In this document: piece after piece, positions 1 to 7,580 of the stretch
Layout of the letters: every line of letters starts with the position of its first letter
Position numbering within the stretch: position 1 is the stretch's first letter
Assembly: GCA_947488435.1 (NCBI GenBank)
Contig: CANKZG010000002.1
Span: forward strand, 372,001-436,000
Direction of reading: 5' to 3'
DNA length: 64,000 nt
From: an uncultured Flavobacteriaceae bacterium
GTDB lineage: Bacteria > Bacteroidota > Bacteroidia > Flavobacteriales > Flavobacteriaceae
The notes under the pieces: model-generated
Databases searched by the model: none
Seen by the model: only the letters and a program-made list of their open reading frames with translations
What the model was told of the DNA's origin: nothing
Position numbers and translations under genes: made by a program

Positions 1-2
1 AT

Positions 3-842
3 GGCAATCAAGGAATGCTTACAAAGCTATTGGGTGCCTATGAAGAAGTAGCGAAGGGCACTAAAACACTTATTTTCAATAATGGAATAAGTACCTCCTT
101 ATATGTTTATGAAACCTTTAAAAAGGCGGGATATAATATCCGGCATTTAGATAATAAAAACAACGCCTCGGAACGTAAGGAAATTTTAGAATGGTTTTCC
201 AACACCTCCGATGCTATTTTAACTTCTGTAAGTATATTAACAACAGGCTTTGATGAACCCTCAGTAGAAACCATTATATTAAATAGAGCCACACGTTCAT
301 TAACGCTATACTTTCAGATGATTGGAAGAGGATCCCGGGTGCTTACCAATAAAAATGAATTTTCGGTTCTGGATATGGGTAATAATATTGCTCGATTTGG
401 ACTTTGGGATGCTCCCATAGATTGGCAAGAAATCTTCCATTTTCCTGATTTCTATCTTGAAAATATAAGAAATGATGAGGAAATAGAACGAGAGTTTGTT
501 TATGAGATGCCAGAGGCGTTAAAAGCAGAATTTAAGAAGTCTACCTCATTAGTATTTGATATAAAAGAAGAGTATAAAAAGGTTTTTGCCCAAGGATTAA
601 AATCAAAAACGGTATTGGAAAGAAGCATAGAACAACATGCTCAGATTTGTGTTGAAAATAGCGAAGATGTATTCGATGCCCGTATTTTGGCCAAACAGCT
701 TAAAGATGAGATAGCATATCGCGTGCGACAATATTCGTATTGTATTATGAACAATACAAAGAATTATAAAGAATGGTTGGAAGAAGATTATGAACGTAAA
801 CTTCGTTTAAGTATTTCTCAAAAATTTGCAGCCAAAATGTAA
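3..842 (+). CDS. SF2 DEAD/DEAH-type helicase, C-terminal part (5' truncated by window edge)
   Basis: This is the C-terminal RecA-like domain of a superfamily 2 helicase. Motif V (TTGFDEP) and motif VI (QMIGRGSR) lie about 75-108 residues after the first internal Met at base 15. The frame stays open to the first bases of the window, reading Gly-Asn-Gln-Gly before that Met, so the true start, Walker A and the DEAD/DEAH box lie upstream. The 165 residues after motif VI are charged and helical and were not assigned to a family. The stop overlaps the start of the next gene by one base (TAATG), which suggests translational coupling. It could be a stand-alone repair helicase or part of a larger enzyme; the missing N-terminus would decide. 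Confidence 0.85.
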   Translation, partial: GNQGMLTKLLGAYEEVAKGTKTLIFNNGISTSLYVYETFKKAGYNIRHLDNKNNASERKEILEWFSNTSDAILTSVSILTTGFDEPSVETIILNRATRSLTLYFQMIGRGSRVLTNKNEFSVLDMGNNIARFGLWDAPIDWQEIFHFPDFYLENIRNDEEIEREFVYEMPEALKAEFKKSTSLVFDIKEEYKKVFAQGLKSKTVLERSIEQHAQICVENSEDVFDARILAKQLKDEIAYRVRQYSYCIMNNTKNYKEWLEEDYERKLRLSISQKFAAKM

Positions 843-2119
843 TGACAGCTCCTGCTAATCAGCATAGAAAAAATGTTTTATTTATTGGTTTAATGTGGCC
901 GGAACCCAAAGCGACAGCAGCTGGTTCTCGAATGTTTCAACTCCTTTATTTTTTTTTAGAACAAGACTACAAAATAAGCTTTGCCTGTACTTTAGAGCAA
1001 AATGAAGCTGCTTTAGAATTAGAACGATTGAATGTTTCAATCGAAAAAATTGAACTGAATCATCCGAGTTTTAATGCGTTACTCAAGAAACTCAAACCAG
1101 AGATGGTTGTTTTTGACCGATTTATTACAGAAGAACAATTTGGATGGAGAGTGGCTGCAGAACTTCCCAATACAATACGCATTTTGGACACTGAAGATTT
1201 GCATGCGTTACGGTCTGCAAGAGGAGAGGCTTTGCGGAAAAAGAAAGCGTTCAAAGTAGAGGATTGGACAGGGTCTGCCATGGCTAAACGGGAGATTGCC
1301 AGTATTTATCGTTGCGATTGTTCCTTAATAATTTCTAGTTTTGAGATGCAGTTATTGCAAAATGTATTAAAGATACCCGCTTCCTTGTTGTTTCATCTTC
1401 CTTTTATGCTACCTACAATTACTGAAGATGATCAAAAGAGTTGGCATAGTTTCGAAGATCGCAGCGATTTCATATGTATTGGTAATGGCAAGCATAAACC
1501 GAATATAGATGCTTTTTTATGGTTAAAAAAAGAAATATGGCCTTTGATTCGAAAAGCACTTCCCCATGCTTACTTGAAAATTTATGGGGCTTATCTACCT
1601 CAAAAAATAAAAGAATTGCATGACGAAAAAACAGGGTTTTTAGTTATGGGTAGAGCTGAAAACGCAAAACTTGTACTGGAGAAATCTCGTGTAAATTTAG
1701 CTCCCTTACGTTTTGGAGCGGGTTTAAAAGGGAAACTTATCGATGGTTTTATCGTGGGAACCCCAAATATTACCACAACTATAGGAGCGGAGGGAATGCA
1801 TGAAGGTTGTGAGTGGGGAGGTATTATTGCGGATAATGCAGATGATTTTGCCCTATCAGCATCTAAGTTATATCAGCATCCCGAGTTATGGAAACGGTCT
1901 CAACTAAACGGAGTTACAATTCTTAATCAATGTTACAGTAAAACAGTTTTAGCAGAGCAGCTTAAAACTAAATTTGAAATGTTGTACAAGGAATTAAAAA
2001 AACACCGAAGCAATAATTTTATTGGCGAAATGTTGCAACATCATACCATGGCGAGTACAAAGTATATGGCCAAATGGATTGAAATAAAAAACAAAGCACT
2101 AAAACCTGATGAGGATTAG
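842..2119 (+). CDS. Glycosyltransferase, GT4-like (GT-B fold)
   Basis: This 425-residue protein resembles GT-B glycosyltransferases. The N-terminal half opens with a beta strand and a small-residue turn (VLFIGLMWPEPKATAAGSRM). The C-terminal half starts near FICIGNGKHKPN and ends in a nucleotide-sugar region with APLRFGAGLKGKLIDGF followed by GTP and GAEGM, the usual site for the nucleotide-sugar donor. There is no signal peptide or membrane segment, so it should act in the cytoplasm or at the inner face of the membrane. The start overlaps the helicase stop by one base. Donor and acceptor cannot be read from the sequence. The last 50 residues are basic and may contact membrane or partner. Confidence 0.75.
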   Translation: MTAPANQHRKNVLFIGLMWPEPKATAAGSRMFQLLYFFLEQDYKISFACTLEQNEAALELERLNVSIEKIELNHPSFNALLKKLKPEMVVFDRFITEEQFGWRVAAELPNTIRILDTEDLHALRSARGEALRKKKAFKVEDWTGSAMAKREIASIYRCDCSLIISSFEMQLLQNVLKIPASLLFHLPFMLPTITEDDQKSWHSFEDRSDFICIGNGKHKPNIDAFLWLKKEIWPLIRKALPHAYLKIYGAYLPQKIKELHDEKTGFLVMGRAENAKLVLEKSRVNLAPLRFGAGLKGKLIDGFIVGTPNITTTIGAEGMHEGCEWGGIIADNADDFALSASKLYQHPELWKRSQLNGVTILNQCYSKTVLAEQLKTKFEMLYKELKKHRSNNFIGEMLQHHTMASTKYMAKWIEIKNKALKPDED

Positions 2120-2196
2120 ATGGGTATCTGTTTGAAGAACTATTGGTAAATCTTATCTTTACCTGCACGTCCAATACCTTATTTAAGAGATTTATT

Positions 2197-3042
2197 ATGC
2201 AAGAAACGATTAACTGGATAACCGTTAAGGAATTTGAAGATATTACCTACAAGAAATGTGACGGAGTTGCGCGAATAGCGTTCAATCGTCCTAATGTCAG
2301 AAATGCTTTTAGACCCAAGACGACAAGTGAATTGTACGAGGCGTTCTATGATGCTCAGGAAGATACTAGTATTGGAGTGGTACTTTTGTCAGCAGAAGGT
2401 CCTTCAACTAAAGATGGGGTGTATTCGTTTTGTAGCGGTGGAGATCAAAATGCTCGCGGGCATCAGGGATATGTAGGTACGGATGGAAGGCATCGCTTAA
2501 ATATTTTAGAAGTACAACGCCTGATTCGGTTTATGCCCAAAGTGGTAATCGCGGTTGTTCCGGGATGGGCTGTTGGAGGTGGACATAGTTTACATGTAGT
2601 TTGTGATCTTTCTTTGGCGAGCAAAGAACATGCAATTTTTAAACAAACTGATGCAGATGTTACCAGTTTTGATGGAGGATATGGATCTGCCTATTTGGCA
2701 AAATTAGTAGGGCAAAAAAAAGCAAGAGAAATTTTCTTTTTGGGTCGCAACTATTCTGCGCAAGAGGCATATGAAATGGGGATGGTAAATGCGGTAATTC
2801 CTCACGATGAACTTGAAGATGCAGCATATCAATGGGCACAGGAGATTTTAGCAAAATCTCCAACTTCCATAAAAATGTTGAAATTTGCCATGAATCTAAC
2901 GGATGATGGCATGGTAGGGCAACAAGTATTTGCCGGAGAAGCCACACGATTGGCTTATATGACAGAGGAAGCCAAAGAAGGTAGAAATGCGTTTTTAGAA
3001 AAACGCAAGCCAGATTTCGGTAAAAACAAATGGATTCCATAA
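2197..3042 (+). CDS. menB: 1,4-dihydroxy-2-naphthoyl-CoA synthase MenB
   Basis: MenB is a crotonase-fold enzyme that closes the second ring of the menaquinone head group, converting o-succinylbenzoyl-CoA to 1,4-dihydroxy-2-naphthoyl-CoA. The signatures are clear: CSGGDQNARG, VPGWAVGGGHSL, SFDGGYGSAYLAKLVGQKKA and a C-terminal EGRNAFLEKRKPDF. The stretch QTDADV places an aspartate (about residue 152) where E. coli MenB has the glycine that binds bicarbonate, so this is the bicarbonate-independent class known from Mycobacterium. An in-frame start exists at 2143, but the ATG at 2197 is preceded by AAGAGA and gives the usual family length (281 residues). No other menaquinone gene is adjacent. Confidence 0.93.
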   Translation: MQETINWITVKEFEDITYKKCDGVARIAFNRPNVRNAFRPKTTSELYEAFYDAQEDTSIGVVLLSAEGPSTKDGVYSFCSGGDQNARGHQGYVGTDGRHRLNILEVQRLIRFMPKVVIAVVPGWAVGGGHSLHVVCDLSLASKEHAIFKQTDADVTSFDGGYGSAYLAKLVGQKKAREIFFLGRNYSAQEAYEMGMVNAVIPHDELEDAAYQWAQEILAKSPTSIKMLKFAMNLTDDGMVGQQVFAGEATRLAYMTEEAKEGRNAFLEKRKPDFGKNKWIP

Positions 3043-3367
3043 TAATTAATGCCGCAGTGCATGGTGGTATTGAATATACTACCTAACCACAGAATAGGAC
3101 ATAATGATCATTATTAGGTCAAGGCATATTTCTAAAGATAAAGAAATTGTTAACACTTGTGTGCTTGATATTATTGTATATTGAAGGCAACTAGAGTGAA
3201 ACTAGGAACCAAAAACATCCCAAAATTTAGTATTTGTTAGACGTTATACTTTGCAGTAGAAATACTGTAAGTGGCATTTTATATCTGGTATTTGTTTTAG
3301 AAAAACAAAAAGCAAGGATACGCTTATATATACATCAAACTTGAAAATCAATTAAAAATCAATCATC
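3043..3367. other. Intergenic region, 325 bp, possible upstream promoter
   Basis: I see no convincing gene here; the longest ATG-started frames are about 25 codons. A TACTTTGC element at 3247-3254 resembles the flavobacterial -7 box but is one base off TAnnTTTG spacing and lacks a clear TTG at -33. It would give the downstream NTF2-like gene a leader of about 100 bases. Confidence 0.4.
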
Positions 3368-3814
3368 ATGAAAGAAACATTACTCTTTACTGTGGCATTA
3401 CTAATTTCGGCTAGTATTTTGGCGCAATCAAAAAAAGATACTGAAGCTGTTACCAAAGCATGTATGAACTATATTGAAGGGTTTTATGAAGGAGATACGG
3501 TTAAAATAAAGTATAGTTTAAAACCTAGGTTATATAAGTTTGGTTATTGGAAAGATAAAGCTTCCGACACCTATAATGAAGAAAGTTTTATGAGTTATGC
3601 GGAAGCCATAGCTTATGCTAAAAATGTAAAGGAAAAAAAACAGTTTGCCCCTAAAACAGCCCCTAAAACAGTTGAGATTTTGGATATCGGGGATCAAATT
3701 GCCGCTGCCAAAATTACCGCTTGGTGGGGTATTGATTATATGCTTCTTTCTAAAGAGGGAGACAAATGGATGATAGAGCAAGTTTTGTGGGAAGGTCCCC
3801 TAGCAAATGACTAA
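3368..3814 (+). CDS. Secreted NTF2-like protein (lumazine-binding-like family)
   Basis: This 148-residue protein has an N-terminal signal peptide ending at ILAQ (about residue 20). It then shows the pattern of the NTF2-like family often labelled 'putative lumazine-binding': an early helix (VTKACMNYIEGFYEGD), a Tyr/Trp-rich strand (YKFGYWKDK), and a C-terminal pair of strands (KITAWWGIDYMLL, GDKWMIEQVLW). The function of the family is not established and the lumazine name is only historical. It is probably periplasmic. The last 8 bases overlap the next reading frame, so it may be co-expressed with the YceI-TPR gene. Confidence 0.75.
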   Translation: MKETLLFTVALLISASILAQSKKDTEAVTKACMNYIEGFYEGDTVKIKYSLKPRLYKFGYWKDKASDTYNEESFMSYAEAIAYAKNVKEKKQFAPKTAPKTVEILDIGDQIAAAKITAWWGIDYMLLSKEGDKWMIEQVLWEGPLAND

Positions 3815-4814
3815 ATACGGTGTAAAAATGGCAAGTAGAAAAATAACATGGGTGTTAGGGTTCATTGTCGCTTTAGTTCAGGCCCAAGATGCTGCATTTA
3901 ATAGTAAAGAGTTTTATCCAATCGATAATGCGCATTCTTATATTGAGTTTTCAGTAAAATATATGGGATACGCCAAAATCAAAGGGAATTTTGAAAAATT
4001 TAAAGGAACTTTTAGATATGATGAAAATGATGTTTCCAAAACATCTGCTTCTTTGCACGTGACTGCCGGTTCCATTGACACGGATAATGAACGTAGAGAT
4101 AAAGATTTGAAATCAGACGATTGGTTTGATATAGAAAAGTTCCCAAGTATAAGTTTTAGAAGTAAAGTTTCTCGAGCAACGGATTTTGGTTTTGAAATTG
4201 TCGGAGATTTAACCATTAAGACAATAACGGAAGAAGTGATTGTAAAAATGAATAAGGCCTCAGGAGTACTTAAAGATACAAGAGGGGACCATCAGGTAAT
4301 TTTATCAGGTGAGATAACTATTAATAGAAGTGACTTTGGGATAGAAGGCAAAAAATGGAGTGCCATAAAAGAAGGTATTGCAGGTGTCGCAGACGAAATA
4401 GCTATTGAGATTAGCTTCTTAGGAAAACAACATAATTTAAAAAATCTAAAGAATTGGGTACGTGATGAATCTAAACCCATGGGGAATATTTATAAAAAAA
4501 TAACAGCGGAGGCAATTACAGCTGGATTAGAGACTTTTGAGGCCTTAAGAGAAGCAAACACTAATAAAATTCATGGAGGGATTCTAGATAAAGTTGGTTA
4601 TGTACTATTACGGGAAGGGAAGATTAGTGAAGCTTTAGCGGTATTTAAAAAAAATGTTACGATTTTTGATTCAGATAGCCGTCAATATAATGCCTATGCA
4701 GAAGCACTTGCGATTTCCGGTAACCTAGTAGCTGCTAAAAAATACTATCAAAAGGCGCTTGAACTGGATGATACTAACTACCATGCTTCAGAAATACTAA
4801 GGTACTTGAAATAG
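3807..4814 (+). CDS. Secreted YceI-domain protein with C-terminal TPR-like repeats
   Basis: After a signal peptide ending near VQAQ, residues about 30-215 form a YceI domain: an opening YPIDNAHSYIEFSVKYMGYAKIKGNF, a central DWFDIEKFPSISF, and a closing strand before FLGKQ. YceI proteins are lipocalin-like barrels that bind isoprenoid or polyprenyl lipids. The final 120 residues are helical and end in a tetratricopeptide-like unit (AVFKKN, AEALAISGNLVAAKKYYQKALELDD). The first start codon at 3807 overlaps the previous gene by 8 bases. The ATG at 3828 gives a cleaner signal peptide and is equally possible. YceI joined to TPR-like helices suggests a lipid-binding protein that docks to another protein; that role is inference. 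Confidence 0.82.
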   Translation: MTKYGVKMASRKITWVLGFIVALVQAQDAAFNSKEFYPIDNAHSYIEFSVKYMGYAKIKGNFEKFKGTFRYDENDVSKTSASLHVTAGSIDTDNERRDKDLKSDDWFDIEKFPSISFRSKVSRATDFGFEIVGDLTIKTITEEVIVKMNKASGVLKDTRGDHQVILSGEITINRSDFGIEGKKWSAIKEGIAGVADEIAIEISFLGKQHNLKNLKNWVRDESKPMGNIYKKITAEAITAGLETFEALREANTNKIHGGILDKVGYVLLREGKISEALAVFKKNVTIFDSDSRQYNAYAEALAISGNLVAAKKYYQKALELDDTNYHASEILRYLK

Positions 4815-4853
4815 TATCCACTTAACTCATAAGCGCCTAAGAGAACATTACTG

Positions 4854-4860
4854 TACTTTG
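4854..4860 (+). promoter_or_regulatory. Candidate -7 promoter element for the MBL-fold gene
   Basis: TACTTTG followed by CAG lies 21 bases before the ATG at 4881. It resembles the Bacteroidota -7 box but deviates from TAnnTTTG by one base of spacing, and no TTG is evident at -33. The same TACTTTGCAGT string occurs at 3247, which is the main reason to note it. Confidence 0.3.
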
Positions 4861-4880
4861 CAGTTAAATTTCAATATAAA

Positions 4881-6137
4881 ATGATTGGACGAATAAAATT
4901 TAGAGTTGTTATTTACAGTATGCTTTGTGTATCTGGTTTGATTAATGCGCAGACCATAGGAGAACCTTTGCCTAATTGGTCGGAAGGAATGTTAGATATT
5001 CATGAAATTAGCACGGGAAGAGGATCATCAACTTTTTTTATGCTCCCAGACGGAACGTCCATGATTTACGATGTTGGAGAATTTACAGAGACCGATCAAA
5101 AATGGCGAATTCCTAGATATGTAGATGCAAAACCTGATACAACAAAAAATTCCAGTGTATGGATAACGCGTTATGTGCAACGGCTATTGAAAAAGGCTTC
5201 TAAGAAAACAATTGATTATGCATTATTATCGCATTTTCACTGGGATCACATGGGGCAAATCACTTCGAATTCTCCTGTATCACTTAACGGTGCTTATAAG
5301 TTGAGTGGAATAACAGCTATTGGGGATAAAATTCGAATTGGAAAAATTGTAGACCGAGATTGGCCGAATTATAATTATCCCAAAGAACAAAAAAGCCGTA
5401 CCATGAAAAATTACAAGGCTTTTTTGAAGTGGCAAATAGAAAACAATGCTTTGCAAGTAGAAAAATTGCAGCCTGGAAGTAATTCGCAAATTACATTGCT
5501 CAACAAACCAGATGCTTATCCAACTTTCGAAATTAGAAACATCGCTGCAAATGGGACTGTATGGACGGGCATAGGAAATGGTAGTAGACAACACTATCCA
5601 TTACTAGAAGATTTAAAAGAGGAGGATTACCCAACGGAAAATATGTCAAGTATAGCAATTCGTTTGAGTTATGGGAAATTCGATTATTATACAGGAGGAG
5701 ATCTCAGAGGTATTCCTCCTGTTGGAAATCCGGATTGGAATGACCTAGAAACCCCTATTGCTAGAGTAGTGGGCCCAGTAGAAGCTGCAGTTGTAAATCA
5801 TCACGGATATATTGACTCACAGAACGCGTATTTCGTAAGTGCTTTGCGTCCTCAGGTTTGGTTGATTCCAGTGTGGGATTCTGCTCACCCCGGTCCAAAT
5901 GTATATCGAAGATTGCAGTCTGAAAAACTATATCCTGAACCAAGAGCGATTTTTGCCACCAATATGCATGAGGCCAATAAATTAGTATTGGTAGGATTGG
6001 ATAGATTAGCAAGTGATAATGGGCATATCGTAATTCGCGTTGCACCAAACGGGAATACTTTCAAAGTAATTATTTTAGATGATAATACAGAAACCAGTAA
6101 GGTAAAAGCCGTACACGGCCCTTTTAATTGTCGCTAA
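4881..6137 (+). CDS. Secreted metallo-beta-lactamase-fold hydrolase
   Basis: The protein starts with a signal peptide (cleavage near LINAQ) and carries the metal-binding motif HFHWDH at residues 118-123. A later aspartate in YTGGDLRG and histidines in VVNHHGYIDS complete the expected dinuclear metal site. The overall pattern is closest to the ComEC/Rec2-like branch of the MBL superfamily, but without membrane segments, so a soluble periplasmic or secreted enzyme is likely. The substrate cannot be read from sequence; phosphodiesterase, lactonase or nuclease activity are all possible. It follows the YceI-TPR gene by 66 bases and has its own candidate promoter. Confidence 0.8.
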   Translation: MIGRIKFRVVIYSMLCVSGLINAQTIGEPLPNWSEGMLDIHEISTGRGSSTFFMLPDGTSMIYDVGEFTETDQKWRIPRYVDAKPDTTKNSSVWITRYVQRLLKKASKKTIDYALLSHFHWDHMGQITSNSPVSLNGAYKLSGITAIGDKIRIGKIVDRDWPNYNYPKEQKSRTMKNYKAFLKWQIENNALQVEKLQPGSNSQITLLNKPDAYPTFEIRNIAANGTVWTGIGNGSRQHYPLLEDLKEEDYPTENMSSIAIRLSYGKFDYYTGGDLRGIPPVGNPDWNDLETPIARVVGPVEAAVVNHHGYIDSQNAYFVSALRPQVWLIPVWDSAHPGPNVYRRLQSEKLYPEPRAIFATNMHEANKLVLVGLDRLASDNGHIVIRVAPNGNTFKVIILDDNTETSKVKAVHGPFNCR

Positions 6138-6144
6138 TCATTAC

Positions 6145-6160
6145 CCTAAATGCTTTTAGG
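6145..6160 (+). terminator. Weak hairpin after the MBL-fold gene
   Basis: CCTAAA and TTTAGG form a 6-bp stem around a TGCT loop, 8 bases after the stop codon. There is no long T tract, so termination here is uncertain. Confidence 0.3.
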
Positions 6161-6166
6161 ATATGT

Positions 6167-6342
6167 ATGAAATCAAAAAGAGCCTTATCAGCTAAGACAA
6201 GACTCCTTTACGAGAACACTATATGAAAATGAAAAAATTAACTCCTTTTTAATTACACTACTAAAGTATAGGGATAACAGCGCAAAAAGAAATTATTGTT
6301 GTGAACGTGTGCGGAATTGTTGTAGAACAATTCAATTTTGAT
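6167..6342 (+). repeat. Direct repeat copy A (about 176 bp), small ORF broken
   Basis: This copy aligns to 6429-6605 at an offset of 262-263 bases. The first 140 bases differ at only a handful of positions plus one missing base near 6247; the last 40 bases align without gaps but are much more diverged. The missing base truncates the small ORF to nine codons (ATG at 6223, stop at 6250). If it were restored, the peptide would end NYCCERVRNCCRTIQF and stop at the same place as the intact copy. Confidence 0.8.
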
Positions 6343-6428
6343 ATTTGACCTTTTGTACCATTTCTGTAACGACTTCATTTGACCGTTTATAATAACGTGA
6401 ATAAGTAAATAATTAGAAATAGCATTGG

Positions 6429-6605
6429 ATGAAATCAAAAAGAGCCTTATCAGTTAAGACAAGACTCTTTTACGAGAACACTATATGAAAATGAAAAAAT
6501 TAACTCCTTATTTAATTACACTACTAAAGTATAGGGATAGCAGTGCAAAAAGAAATTATTGTTGTGAACATGAGCAGAAATGTGGTGAGTTTATCAGGAT
6601 TTGAT
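6429..6605 (+). repeat. Direct repeat copy B (about 177 bp), small ORF intact
   Basis: Second copy of the segment at 6167-6342, containing an open frame at 6485-6604. The shared 5' part includes the untranslated leader (GAGCCTTATCAG, AAGACAAGACTC) as well as the start of the ORF, so the duplicated unit behaves like a small gene with its upstream region. Confidence 0.8.
6485..6604 (+). CDS. Possible 39-residue cysteine-containing peptide
   Basis: An ATG-started frame of 39 codons lies inside repeat copy B. It opens MKMKKLTPYLITLLKYRD and ends NYCCEHEQKCGEFIRI. I do not recognise a family. The N-terminal part is almost identical in both copies, while the C-terminal part differs yet keeps its cysteines, which is the pattern of a conserved leader with a variable core. 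No peptide-modifying enzyme or exporter lies beside it, so a ribosomally made natural-product precursor is speculative. It could equally be a decaying toxin-like peptide or a non-coding repeat. Nothing recognisable as a strong ribosome binding site precedes it. Confidence 0.35.
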   Translation: MKMKKLTPYLITLLKYRDSSAKRNYCCEHEQKCGEFIRI

Positions 6606-6688
6606 ATCTTTAAAACATTGCATGTTGTTTTTAGAGCATCACACTAAGAATACACCGAAATATATAATCAAAACCTTGAACCTTTGAT

Positions 6689-7579
6689 ATGGAAGTTTTA
6701 CGAACGGATTTAAAACACTTTGAACCTATTAAGGATTTTCCCTATCAAGAAAATTACCTCGATTTTGAAGGAATGCAAATGCATTACATTGATGAAGGTA
6801 CTGGAGAATGCATTTTGGCGTTACACGGTGAACCAACATGGTCGTATTTGTACCGAAAATTCATCCCTATTCTTAGCAATTATCGTTTTGTAGCTCCAGA
6901 TTTTATAGGTTTTGGGAAATCAGACAAAATAGTAGGATGGAAAAACTACTCCTATGAATTGCATTTTAGATCCTTAGAAAATTTTATAAAAAAAATGAAA
7001 CTAACGGAAATCACCTTAATTGTTCAAGACTGGGGAGGTCTTTTAGGGTTAGCTTTATTAGCAGAATATCCAGATTTGTTTAAACGTGTGGTTGTTTTGA
7101 ATACCTTTTTACCGAAAGGAAAATCCTTAGGTACCTTCTTTAAAATTTGGCAACTATTCGCAAAATGGCACCCGTCTCTACCTGTTGGCGGAATTATCCA
7201 ACGCGGAAGTTATAGCAAAATTCCAAAAGACGTTTTAAAGGCATATGAGGCTCCTTTTCCAAATGCTAAATATAAAGGAGGTGTAAAAGCTTTTCCACTT
7301 TTAGTACCCTCAAACCCAAAGCAATCTGGAGTAGAACGAGTGCTTAAAGCCCGTGAAGTACTTGGAGTTTGGAATAAACCAGCACTAGTGCTCTTTTCAA
7401 ATAAGGATAAGCTTTTAGGCGGATTGGAAAAGTTCTTTCTTCATTTAATCCCCACAGCAAAACAACAACCCAATATCCTAATAAAAGATGCAGGTCATTT
7501 TTTACAAGAAGAAAAAGGTGAGGAAATCGCAAATTATATTGCGCTTTTTATGGAGGATAAATTGAAAGATAAAAAATAG
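6689..7579 (+). CDS. Haloalkane dehalogenase-like alpha/beta hydrolase
   Basis: The 296-residue protein has the haloalkane dehalogenase arrangement. HGEPTWSYLYRK at 46-57 is the oxyanion region. The nucleophile is aspartate 114 in VQDWGG, followed by Trp115, which in the family helps hold the halide. Near the end are D240 (FSNKDKLLG) and His270 in AGHFLQEE. An aspartate nucleophile in place of serine is what separates this group from ordinary esterases, although epoxide hydrolases share it. There is no signal peptide, so it is cytoplasmic. The order Asp, Asp, His resembles the DhlA-type subfamily. It converges on the serine hydrolase gene with a one-base gap. Confidence 0.82.
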   Translation: MEVLRTDLKHFEPIKDFPYQENYLDFEGMQMHYIDEGTGECILALHGEPTWSYLYRKFIPILSNYRFVAPDFIGFGKSDKIVGWKNYSYELHFRSLENFIKKMKLTEITLIVQDWGGLLGLALLAEYPDLFKRVVVLNTFLPKGKSLGTFFKIWQLFAKWHPSLPVGGIIQRGSYSKIPKDVLKAYEAPFPNAKYKGGVKAFPLLVPSNPKQSGVERVLKAREVLGVWNKPALVLFSNKDKLLGGLEKFFLHLIPTAKQQPNILIKDAGHFLQEEKGEEIANYIALFMEDKLKDKK

Positions 7580-7580
7580 C

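Larger units (their letters stand above)
6138..6688. other. 551-bp intergenic region made largely of a duplicated segment
   Basis: Most of this gap is two copies of one segment (6167-6342 and 6429-6605), each with a tiny ORF. The 86 bases between the copies hold no gene that I can see. The region is flanked by the MBL-fold gene and the haloalkane-dehalogenase-like gene, both on the plus strand. Confidence 0.6.

Noticed and set aside
6253-6438. A 61-codon minus-strand ORF across the repeat region
   Set aside because: It runs antisense across repeat copy A and the spacer, is not kept open in copy B, and has no family features.
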